A stretch of DNA of 64,000 nucleotides from Streptomyces mobaraensis NBRC 13819 = DSM 40847 (GTDB taxonomy: Bacteria; Actinomycetota; Actinomycetes; Streptomycetales; Streptomycetaceae): assembly GCF_017916255.1 (NCBI RefSeq), contig NZ_CP072827.1:2976001-3040000 (forward strand), given 5' to 3'. This document shows positions 54,269 through 62,039 of this stretch, one piece after another. Every line of letters begins with the position of its first letter. The stretch's first letter is position 1. The notes under the pieces were generated by a model, which worked only from the letters and a program-made list of their open reading frames with translations, ran no database searches and was not told where the DNA came from. Both the position numbers and the translations under genes were made by a program.

Positions 54269-56002
54269 TCACGCCCGGACCTCTCCGAGCCAGCGGAGGG
54301 TGTGGCGGATCTCCGCGGGGAGCGGGTGGTGCGGCCCGTGCACCCGCTCGGCGTCGAAGAGCAGGGCCATCAACGTCTCGTGCGCGGCGTGGCGGTCGCC
54401 GAGCGACAGCAGGAGGTGGCCCGTGCGCCGGCGTATCTCGAACGCGGTCGCCAGGTCGTCCGGATCATGCTGGAAGTGCGGCAGCAGCGCGCGGTACTCG
54501 TCGAGCGCCCCCGCCGCCTCGCCCAGTTGCTCCAGGCACTGGGCGGCGTCGTACCGGAAGCGCAGCACTTGGCGGGCGGCCCGCGGGCCGGTCTCCGCGG
54601 CGTAGTCGTCCATCAGCCGGTGCAGCTCGGGGAGGGCGCGGCGGTACTGGCCGTCGTCCATCAGCGTCGCGGCGTACTGCTTGCGCAGGCTCCGGACGAC
54701 GCCGGAGTGCTCGCCGTGCTCGGCCGCGGCGGCCGGGAGGATCGCCCCGAGGATGTCGACGGCCTGGGTGATGCCTCCCTGGTCGAGCAGCCGCTTGACC
54801 TCCTCCACGGCCCCGGCGACGTCGGCCCCGCCGGTGGGCGGGCGACCTGCGGAAACGCTGGTACCGGCGGCGACCGGGAACGCCGGGGCCCCGGAGACGT
54901 GGGCGCCACCGGATACATGGGCGCCGCCGGGGCCGGGGGCGGGGGTGTCGGCGGTGGAGGGGATGCCGGCGAAGGCGGAGGAACCGGCGAGGGCCGCCGA
55001 CCCGGCGGGCGCGGACACGGTCGTGGACCGGTCGGGCCAGGGGGCGTGCGGGAGCAGGAAGGGGCGGGTGGGATTCATCGGGCCCGTGACCAGGGGCATG
55101 GCTCCGCCCGCGGCGACGCCCGGGTGGCCCGCGGCTCCGGCGGGGGAGCCGTCCGCGGTCCGATCGGGGGCGGGGAGCAGGGGCACGAGGGCCCGGTAGA
55201 CCTCCTGGGCGTCGGCGGGGCGGTCCTGCGGATCCTTGGCCAGCAGCCGCAGTACCAGCTCCTCCAGCGCCGGGGGCGCCTCGGGGCGGAGCCGGCGGAC
55301 GGGGACGGGCGGTTCGTAGAGGTGGCGGTGCAGCACCCCGAGCGCCGTCGAACCGGCGAACGGCACTTCCCCGCTGAGCAGTTCGTGCAGCAGCACGCCG
55401 AGCGCGTAGAGGTCGGTGTACGGGCCGACGGCACCACCCATCGCCTGCTCGGGCGCCATGTACGCGGGACTGCCGATGGGCGAACCGGTACGGGTGAGGC
55501 GGGTGGTGTCGGCGTCCATGACGGAGGCGACGCCGAGGTCCAGGACGAGCACCGAACCATCCGGGCGGATCATCACGTTCCGCGGCTTGAGGTCGCGGTG
55601 GATGATCGGGACGGCGTGCACCGCCGCGAGCACCGAGCAGAGCTGCGCGGCCACCGAGACGGCCCACGGCCAGGGGTAGGGCTCGTGCTCGGCGAGGTGG
55701 TCGGCGAGGTCGGCGCCCTCGACGAACTGCATGACGAGGTAGAGGTCCTCCCCGTCGCTTCCCGCGTCGTGCACGGTGACCAGGCCGTGGTGGTCCACCT
55801 GGGCGGTGACCCGGCACTCTCGGACGAAGCGGCGGCGGAGCTCGTCCCCGCCGTCCGTGCCGGCCATCCGGTCGGGGCGCAGCAGCTTCACCGCCACGCG
55901 GCGGTCGAGCCGCCGGTCGTAACCGGTCCAGACCTGGCCCATGCCGCCCTGGCCGATGACCGTCGCCAGCTCGTACCGGTCGGCGATGACGCGCCCGTTC
56001 AC
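54269..56002 (-). CDS. Serine/threonine protein kinase with TPR-like C-terminus
   Basis: The 577-residue protein has an N-terminal Hanks-type kinase domain (about 8-275): glycine loop IGQGGMGQVW, Lys39 in VAVKLL, catalytic IIHRDLKPRNVM, DLG in place of DFG in VLDLGVASV, and GSPAYMAPEQAM. A Pro/Ala-rich linker follows. From about 390 a helical repeat region resembles TPR units (VEEVKRLLDQGGITQAVDILG, RRALPELHRLMDDYAAETG). There is no membrane helix. The GTG at 56002 overlaps the stop of the proline-rich membrane protein gene as GTGA, so the two are coupled and may be partners, the membrane protein recruiting or being phosphorylated by the kinase. Confidence 0.92.
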   Translation of the reverse strand: MNGRVIADRYELATVIGQGGMGQVWTGYDRRLDRRVAVKLLRPDRMAGTDGGDELRRRFVRECRVTAQVDHHGLVTVHDAGSDGEDLYLVMQFVEGADLADHLAEHEPYPWPWAVSVAAQLCSVLAAVHAVPIIHRDLKPRNVMIRPDGSVLVLDLGVASVMDADTTRLTRTGSPIGSPAYMAPEQAMGGAVGPYTDLYALGVLLHELLSGEVPFAGSTALGVLHRHLYEPPVPVRRLRPEAPPALEELVLRLLAKDPQDRPADAQEVYRALVPLLPAPDRTADGSPAGAAGHPGVAAGGAMPLVTGPMNPTRPFLLPHAPWPDRSTTVSAPAGSAALAGSSAFAGIPSTADTPAPGPGGAHVSGGAHVSGAPAFPVAAGTSVSAGRPPTGGADVAGAVEEVKRLLDQGGITQAVDILGAILPAAAAEHGEHSGVVRSLRKQYAATLMDDGQYRRALPELHRLMDDYAAETGPRAARQVLRFRYDAAQCLEQLGEAAGALDEYRALLPHFQHDPDDLATAFEIRRRTGHLLLSLGDRHAAHETLMALLFDAERVHGPHHPLPAEIRHTLRWLGEVRA

Positions 56003-57198
56003 TGTTCCCGCTCCCCTTGGTGGCCCGGACCCCTGCGGAGGAGGTCACTCAGTTCGTCCAGCTCGGCCCGCACCTGATCGATCCGCTGCGGCCGACGCGC
56101 CCCGTCCGCCGGAGCGGACGCCTGTGGGGACGGCTGCGGTGAGGGCGTGTGCGGGTGCGGCGCGTGCGGATGCTGCGGGTGCGGGTGCGATGCCTGGGGA
56201 CCCGCGGGTGGTCCGTACGGGGTGGACCGGTGGCCTTGGTCGCCGGGGTGGCGTGGGTGCGACGGCACGGTGGTCTGCGTGTGCGGGTCCGGCTGCGGAT
56301 AGCCGTACGCCGGCACCTGGCCGGCGTACGGGGAATGAGGCTGCTGGGGCGTCAGGTGCGGTGTCCCGCCGTTCGGGTGGGAGGCCGTGGGCTCCTGCGC
56401 GGGTGCCGGGCGTGCGTGCCGCGGCCGGTACGGCCGCTCCTCGCCGCCCCCGGGCGCCGGGGCTCCGGGAGCCATCGGGTCGGCGGGGTTCATCGGACCG
56501 GCGGGATTCATCGGACCGGTGAGGCCGGCGGGGCCGGGGAGGCCGCCGAGCCCGGGTCCTCCGGCGGACCGGACCGGCCCGGGGGCGGCACCCATGGGAT
56601 GCCCGGGCAGCATGGCGCCGCCCGACGGAACGGCCTGAGGCGGCACCGAGGGGTGCCCGGCATCGGCGTGACCACCCGTCAGATACCCATAAGGCTGCGG
56701 CTGCCCGCCCACGGGCGGAGTCGGCCCGTACCCGTTGCAGGAGGGCTGCGGCGGGTGGCCGGCCAGGGGCTGACCACCGGGGCGGACCGGAGCGTAGGGG
56801 CCGTGGACGGCCGTCGGGAAGGCGGCGGGCGCGCCACTCTCCCGCGACGCGGCCCAGCGGGTCGCGGCGGCCCGGTGGTGACGGATGTCGGACCAGAGGT
56901 AGTAAGCGGTCGTGGCCAAGCCGGTGCCGATCGCGCCGGTGATGCCCATGGTGTACCAGGCCGTCTTGGCGAGCTCATCCCTCATCATGAACAACCAGAC
57001 CACGGAGGCCACCAACACCACCCAGAAAAGCGCCCAGTCCAGGGCCCTGCGCCGGACGATGGCCACCCGCAGCATCGGTATCCAACTCAGCAGGAACACC
57101 GTGCAGACGGTGATGGCGACGATGACCACGCGGATGGTGACGACCATCGCTCCACCGGGACGGTGGGGCTGCCGCTGTGCCGGGCCGGGGCCATTCAT
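55999..57198 (-). CDS. Membrane protein with long proline/histidine-rich cytoplasmic tail
   Basis: The 399-residue protein has three hydrophobic segments in the first 105 residues (VVIVAITVCTVFLLSWIPML, ALFWVVLVASVVWLFMM, YTMGITGAIGTGLATTAYYL). About 270 residues of Pro, Gly, His and Gln-rich disordered sequence follow (PMNPAGPMNPADPM, HPHPQHPHAPHPHTP), then a short amphipathic C-terminal helix (IDQVRAELDELSDLLRRG). ATG 57198 follows AGGAG closely; the preceding GTG is too near it. It is coupled by a four-base overlap to the kinase gene. Function unknown; a scaffold or kinase substrate is plausible. Confidence 0.75.
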   Translation of the reverse strand: MNGPGPAQRQPHRPGGAMVVTIRVVIVAITVCTVFLLSWIPMLRVAIVRRRALDWALFWVVLVASVVWLFMMRDELAKTAWYTMGITGAIGTGLATTAYYLWSDIRHHRAAATRWAASRESGAPAAFPTAVHGPYAPVRPGGQPLAGHPPQPSCNGYGPTPPVGGQPQPYGYLTGGHADAGHPSVPPQAVPSGGAMLPGHPMGAAPGPVRSAGGPGLGGLPGPAGLTGPMNPAGPMNPADPMAPGAPAPGGGEERPYRPRHARPAPAQEPTASHPNGGTPHLTPQQPHSPYAGQVPAYGYPQPDPHTQTTVPSHPRHPGDQGHRSTPYGPPAGPQASHPHPQHPHAPHPHTPSPQPSPQASAPADGARRPQRIDQVRAELDELSDLLRRGPGHQGEREQ

Positions 57199-57454
57199 CA
57201 CTGCTCCTGGGGTACGGGATGTGACAGAGCCTATCCATCGACCCCCGAACGATCTCGAGGGTTGCCCCGATCCGGCGGCCGAGGGGCGGCCCGCGGTCGG
57301 CCGCGACCCGACGCGCCCCGGTCCGCCCGACCGCACCGCACCGCCCCACGGGCCGTACCGAACCGGCCCACGGGCCGTACGGGACCGGCCCGTTCGGCAG
57401 TCCCGCCCGGTTCGTCCGGCACACCCGCCCGGTTCGCCGGTCGCCCCGCCAGGC

Positions 57455-59521
57455 TCAGTCCGGCCGCACCGTCCCGTCCGTCAGCCCGTCGTACAGCCCC
57501 TGGACGAGCTGCTCCCCCAGTCGTTCGGTCAGCCGCAGCGCCTCCTCGAAGGCGGCCAGGGCGCGGAACCGGGCGCCATAGCGGCGCTGTTCCGCGAGGG
57601 GCAGCCGAGGTACCTGAAGCCTTCGCACGTCGAGCCGGGTCGCCGTGGAGGCGTAACTGCTCGCCTGGCGCTGGTTGGCGGTGCCGCGCAGGAACCCGGC
57701 GAGGAACCAGGGATCGAGCGCGGCCGGGTCGGGCCGAAGCAGGAACAGCCCCCGGCCGAGCGCCGCCCCGGCGGTGGCCTCGTCGATGACACGGGCCACG
57801 GTGACGTCACCGAGCACCGGCACCACCACATCGTCGACCTCGGCCAGCACCGGTTCCTCGGCCGGCCCGTCGGGCAGTGTGCCGGAGGGCGCGCCGCCCG
57901 CCTTGACGTCGTAGTCCGTGAGGACGGGGGGTGCGTCGGGCCCGCCGGCGGTGCCGGGGCCGCCGGCCCGGAGGACGAGGGCGCCGGCTCGCGCCAGCTC
58001 TCCCACCGTGGTGGTCGGCCAGCGGGCGCCCGTGCCCTCCTCCGGTACGCCGGGGGCGAGTTCGGCGGCCCGGCCCAGGGCTACGGTGAGCCGGTCCTGG
58101 ACGGCCGTGAGGTCGGCGACCCCACCGGCCGACGCGGGGGGCGGGAGGTGGCGGGCCGGGGCCAGGTCCACGTCGTCGTCGAGCAGGTCGATCACGGGCA
58201 GCGAGCGGTGCTGGCCCGGTTTCCCCTCCACCGTGCCGGACCGGTCGAAGTCCTCCCAGGCTTCCAGCACGGCGGTGCTGACGGCCTGCCAGGGAAGCTT
58301 GTCGCGGCCGGCCGGGGCGAGGTCGGCGGTGTCGACGAGGAGCACCTGCGGGGTGGGTGACTGCTGTGCGCCCGGGCGGCGCAGCACCCACAGGTGCAGC
58401 GGGATGCCGTACGGCGGGGCGGCGCCGGCCGGCAGGGAGATCACGGCCCGGAGCGCGCCGCGGCGGAGCAGATCGGCGCGGATGCGGCGGCCGGACCGGC
58501 GGGAGGCGACGGCCGGGGGCATCAGCAGCACGGCGGTGCCGCCCTCGCGGAGGCGGGCGAGGGCGTGCTGGACCCAGGCGAGCTCCGACTCGGTGCGGGC
58601 GGGGAACCCGTACTCCCAGCGCGGATCGTAGGCCAACTCGTCGTGGCCCCAGTTGCGTTCGTTGAACGGCGGGTGGCACAGCACGACGTCGACGGCCAGG
58701 TCCGTGAAGGCGTCCGCGCGCAGGCTGTCGCCCGGGCACACGCGCACCTGGGCGTCGGAGTGCAGGGCCAGGCGCAGGGCGGTGAGCGCGGCCAGGTCGG
58801 CGTCGGTTTCCTGGCCGAGGACGGCGAGCCGCTCGGCCGGGCCGGCCGAGCCGGCCGCGCTGAGCAGCCCGCCGGTGCCGCAGGCGGGGTCGAGGACCAT
58901 GCGGTCCCGCCGGTCGGTCTTGGGCCCGTGGCCCAGGGCGGCCATGAGCTCGGCGACGCCCGGCGGGGTGAGGGAGTACTGCCGGGGGTTGGCGTCGAGG
59001 TGCCGGCCGAGGAGGAACTCGTAGGCGGGTCCGGCACCACGCACCGTGGCGAGGTCGGCGGTGCCGCGCAGCAGACCGGAGGAGGAGGCGAGCTCGGCCG
59101 GGGTGGGGACCGCGATGGCGTGGTGCTCGCCGAGCCGGGCGGCCAGCACGGCCTCCAGAGCGGTGGGCAGGGCCTCGGCGAGCTCGGCGTCGGAGAGCTC
59201 CGACAGCTCCAGCCAGTCCATGGGCCGGTTCTTGACCAGAAGCAGGACGGTGCCCGCGTAGCGGAGGGCGGTGACGGCGCCGGCCGGATGCCCGACGAGC
59301 TGCTGCCAGACCCGCTCCCGCAGCGGCACCTCCTCGATCTTGCCCTGGTGCCTCAGCCACCGCTCGACGTCGGTGAGGTAGAAGGTCGGGCTGGTCTCCG
59401 TACCTCCTATGGGCTGGGGGAAGTCGGCGTGCCGGCGGCGCCAGTTGCTGACCGCCGCGCGCCCCACTCCGGCCAGCCGGGCGATTCCGGCCGCGGTCAC
59501 CTCCACCGCACTCTCCGACAC
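57455..59521 (-). CDS. N6-adenine DNA methylase-like protein with altered NPPF motif and S-like C-terminus
   Basis: The 688-residue protein has an N-terminal helix-turn-helix (about 8-60: AAGIARLAGVGRAAVSNWRRR). An HsdM-like core follows with the SAM motif VLDPACGTGGLL (about 209-220) and LCHPPFNERN (281-290), where the catalytic Asn of NPPF is His283. A region from about 510 resembles a type I specificity (TRD) half-subunit (TTTVGELARAGALV, FLRGTANQRQASSYASTATRLDVRRLQVPRLPLAEQ). No HsdR or separate HsdS gene is adjacent. With the altered motif it may bind rather than methylate DNA. It is a solitary minus-strand gene; the 256 bases upstream of the kinase pair hold G/C-rich repeats. Confidence 0.82.
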   Translation of the reverse strand: MSESAVEVTAAGIARLAGVGRAAVSNWRRRHADFPQPIGGTETSPTFYLTDVERWLRHQGKIEEVPLRERVWQQLVGHPAGAVTALRYAGTVLLLVKNRPMDWLELSELSDAELAEALPTALEAVLAARLGEHHAIAVPTPAELASSSGLLRGTADLATVRGAGPAYEFLLGRHLDANPRQYSLTPPGVAELMAALGHGPKTDRRDRMVLDPACGTGGLLSAAGSAGPAERLAVLGQETDADLAALTALRLALHSDAQVRVCPGDSLRADAFTDLAVDVVLCHPPFNERNWGHDELAYDPRWEYGFPARTESELAWVQHALARLREGGTAVLLMPPAVASRRSGRRIRADLLRRGALRAVISLPAGAAPPYGIPLHLWVLRRPGAQQSPTPQVLLVDTADLAPAGRDKLPWQAVSTAVLEAWEDFDRSGTVEGKPGQHRSLPVIDLLDDDVDLAPARHLPPPASAGGVADLTAVQDRLTVALGRAAELAPGVPEEGTGARWPTTTVGELARAGALVLRAGGPGTAGGPDAPPVLTDYDVKAGGAPSGTLPDGPAEEPVLAEVDDVVVPVLGDVTVARVIDEATAGAALGRGLFLLRPDPAALDPWFLAGFLRGTANQRQASSYASTATRLDVRRLQVPRLPLAEQRRYGARFRALAAFEEALRLTERLGEQLVQGLYDGLTDGTVRPD

Positions 59522-59706
59522 CTGACTCCCCTCCTCCTCGCCGACTGCCGCTCGTTCGATGTGGTGCCGAGCATACCCCCGACCCGTGGACCGATCCCTT
59601 CACAGGCGTGAAGTCACTCGATCCCGTGAACCTCGTTGACTCGGTTAACAGCGTCTGCTGTGATTGCCTCATCGGAACACGGATCTCTCGCCGAAAGGTG
59701 TTCGCC

Positions 59707-60414
59707 ATGTATCAGCACGCCCAGCAGAAGCGGCGCAACTGGTTCGCCCGGCACAAGGTGCTCACCGCGGCCGGCGCCCTCGTCCTCGTCGTGGGCACAG
59801 GCGCCGCGCTCTCGGGCGGCGGTGACGACAGCGCCTCGGACAAGGTCGTGACCGCCGGCGACGGCGGCGCCGCGGGCAAGGGCGGTAAAGAGGGAAAAGC
59901 GGTGAAGAAGGCCGACATCCCCGGCAGCGGGACGTTCCAGATCGGCTCGGACGTCAAGCCCGGCACCTACCGGAGCGTCGGCAACAAGTCCTCGGGCAAC
60001 TGCTACTGGGAGCGCGCCAAGGACTCCAAGGGCGACCCCGACTCGATCATCGCCAACGACAACGTCACCGGGACCAGCTATGTGACGATCAAGGCGGACG
60101 ACAAGATCTTCAAGTCCCAGGGCTGCAAGGGCTGGGAGCTCGTCCCCGCCAAGGCGGGCGGCGCCCCGAACACCACGTCGGTGTCCGGCGACGGCATGTA
60201 CCGGGTGGGGGCCGACATATCCCCCGGCACCTACCGGTCCACCGGCAACAAGGCGGACGGCAACTGCTACTGGGAGCGCGCCAAGGACGCGCTGCACGGC
60301 ATGGACTCGATCGCCGCCAACGAGAACGTCACCGGCAACGGCATCGTGACGATCACCCCGCAGGACGCCTATTTCAAGACCACCGGCTGCGCCGAGTGGA
60401 AGAAGACCGGCTGA
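59707..60414 (+). CDS. Exported or membrane-anchored protein with duplicated domain
   Basis: The 235-residue protein has a basic start, a hydrophobic segment (VLTAAGALVLVVGTGAALSGGG, about 18-39) that is a signal peptide or anchor, and a Gly/Lys linker. Two copies of one domain follow, at about 75-145 and 162-232. Each has the pattern GxxxVGxDxxPGTYRSxGNKxxGNCYWERAKD, one Cys there (C99, C187) and one near the end (C140, C228) that could form a disulfide. ATG 59707 follows AAAGGTG; the open frame further upstream lacks a ribosome site. The repeats look extracellular and sugar- or protein-binding. Family not named with confidence. Confidence 0.8.
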   Translation: MYQHAQQKRRNWFARHKVLTAAGALVLVVGTGAALSGGGDDSASDKVVTAGDGGAAGKGGKEGKAVKKADIPGSGTFQIGSDVKPGTYRSVGNKSSGNCYWERAKDSKGDPDSIIANDNVTGTSYVTIKADDKIFKSQGCKGWELVPAKAGGAPNTTSVSGDGMYRVGADISPGTYRSTGNKADGNCYWERAKDALHGMDSIAANENVTGNGIVTITPQDAYFKTTGCAEWKKTG

Positions 60415-60520
60415 TCCGGCACCCGGCGACGACCGCGCCCGCCACGGCGTCCGGCGGTTCCGCGTATCTTTTCGACAGTCGTCAGCCGAACCGGAAAGCC
60501 AGCAGGAGGAGAGGACCCCC

Positions 60521-61999
60521 ATGGACTCGGCCGCAGCCCCCGTCTCGGCGCCGGGCCCGGACACGGACACGGCCATCGCCCCGGCCGAGGGACGGGCGTG
60601 GACCAGCACCCTGCGGGCACCGCGGCTCGACCCCTACTGGGTGGCCGGGGCGCTGTTCCTCCTCTATACCGCCCTCTCGGTGACCCGGCACCGCCGGATG
60701 CTGACCATGTCCTGGGACATCGGCATCTTCGAGCAGGCCATCCGGACCTACGCCCACTTCCAGGCGCCCGTCGCCGATCTCAAGGGCCCCGGCGCCAACA
60801 TCCTCGGCGACCACTTCAGCCCCATCACCGCCCTGGTCGCCCCCTTCTACCGGCTCTTCCCCAGCCCCGTCACCCTGCTCGTCGTCCAGGCCGCCCTGTT
60901 CGCGCTGTCCGCCGTCCCCGTCGTCCGGCTCGCCGCCGGAAAACTGGGCCGCACCCGCGGGCTGGCGATAGGCATCGCCTACGGCTTCTCCTGGGGCATA
61001 CAGCGCGCGGTCGACTTCGACTTCCACGAGATCGCCTTCGCCATGCCGCTCCTGGCCTTCTCCCTGGAAGCCGTGGTCCGCCGGCGGTGGCGCACGGCAC
61101 TGTGGTGGGCGCTGCCCCTGGTCCTGGTGAAGGAGGACCTGGGTGTCACGGTCGCCGCGATCGGCGCGGCGATCCTCCTGCTGGAGCGCCGGGACCGACG
61201 CCACGGCCCGGACGGGATCCCGCGCGACACCACGGCCACCACGGTCGGCGGCATCCTCGTCGTCTTCGGGCTCGCCGCCAGCGCCCTCGCCCTCGGCGTC
61301 GCGATCCCGTCCTTCAACAACACCGGCTCCTACGGCTACTGGAACAAGATCGACGGCGGTTCGACCGCCACCATCCCGCCGCTGACCGCCGCCCGCACCC
61401 TGCTGTGGATACTGCTGCCGACCACCGGTCTGCTGGCCCTCCGGTCACCGGTGGCGATCGTCGCCCTGCCGACGCTCGCCTGGCGGTTCGTCTCCCACGA
61501 CGACCACTACTGGGGAACGGACTGGCACTACAACGCCGTCCTGATGCCCATCGTCCTCATCGCGCTGACCGACGCCCTCGCCACCGCCCACCGCAGCCCG
61601 CGGGCCTGGCTGCGCCGGTACGCCCGCCAGCTCCCCGCCGCCGTGGCCGGCGCGGCCCTGGCACTCAGCGCGTCCCTCCCCCTCTACACCCTGACCGAGC
61701 CCGCCACCTACGAGATACCCGCGAGCGTCAAGGCCACCGAGCGGCTGCTGGCGCGCATACCGGACGGCGCCACCGTCGAGGCGTCGGACGTCGCCGCCAT
61801 AAGCCGGCTGACCGGACGCTGCCGCGTCTTCTGGTTCGGGGACACCCAGGGGATCACGCCCTCCTACATAACCGAGCGCGTCGACGACGGCAGGCCCGTC
61901 AAGGACCTCGTCGCCGACGCGGCCCGGAGGCATCCGGGGGCCCGGTACGACCTGCTGGGTGTGGAGGGCACGACCGTGGTGCTCAAGCGCGCCGCCTGA
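60521..61999 (+). CDS. DUF2079-family polytopic membrane protein
   Basis: The 492-residue protein has about nine to ten hydrophobic segments and the characteristic N-terminal luminal loop MSWDIGIFEQAIRTYAHF with GDHFSPITALVAPFYRLFPSP, then FDFHEIAFAMPLLAF and KEDLGV. This pattern belongs to DUF2079 proteins, distantly related to GT-C glycosyltransferases. ATG 60521 follows GGAGGAGAGG. It lies 106 bases after the duplicated-domain protein gene on the same strand. A lipid-linked sugar transferase role is possible but unproved. Confidence 0.88.
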   Translation: MDSAAAPVSAPGPDTDTAIAPAEGRAWTSTLRAPRLDPYWVAGALFLLYTALSVTRHRRMLTMSWDIGIFEQAIRTYAHFQAPVADLKGPGANILGDHFSPITALVAPFYRLFPSPVTLLVVQAALFALSAVPVVRLAAGKLGRTRGLAIGIAYGFSWGIQRAVDFDFHEIAFAMPLLAFSLEAVVRRRWRTALWWALPLVLVKEDLGVTVAAIGAAILLLERRDRRHGPDGIPRDTTATTVGGILVVFGLAASALALGVAIPSFNNTGSYGYWNKIDGGSTATIPPLTAARTLLWILLPTTGLLALRSPVAIVALPTLAWRFVSHDDHYWGTDWHYNAVLMPIVLIALTDALATAHRSPRAWLRRYARQLPAAVAGAALALSASLPLYTLTEPATYEIPASVKATERLLARIPDGATVEASDVAAISRLTGRCRVFWFGDTQGITPSYITERVDDGRPVKDLVADAARRHPGARYDLLGVEGTTVVLKRAA

Positions 62000-62039
62000 C
62001 GCACCCCTCACCTGAGGCGCCCGTCCCCCGAGGAGCCGG

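Noticed and set aside
54269-59521. Kinase plus methylase as a Pgl/BREX-type phage defence system
   Set aside because: No PglZ phosphatase, PglY/BrxC ATPase or BrxL is present. The kinase is paired with a membrane protein, and the methylase-like gene stands alone with an altered catalytic motif.
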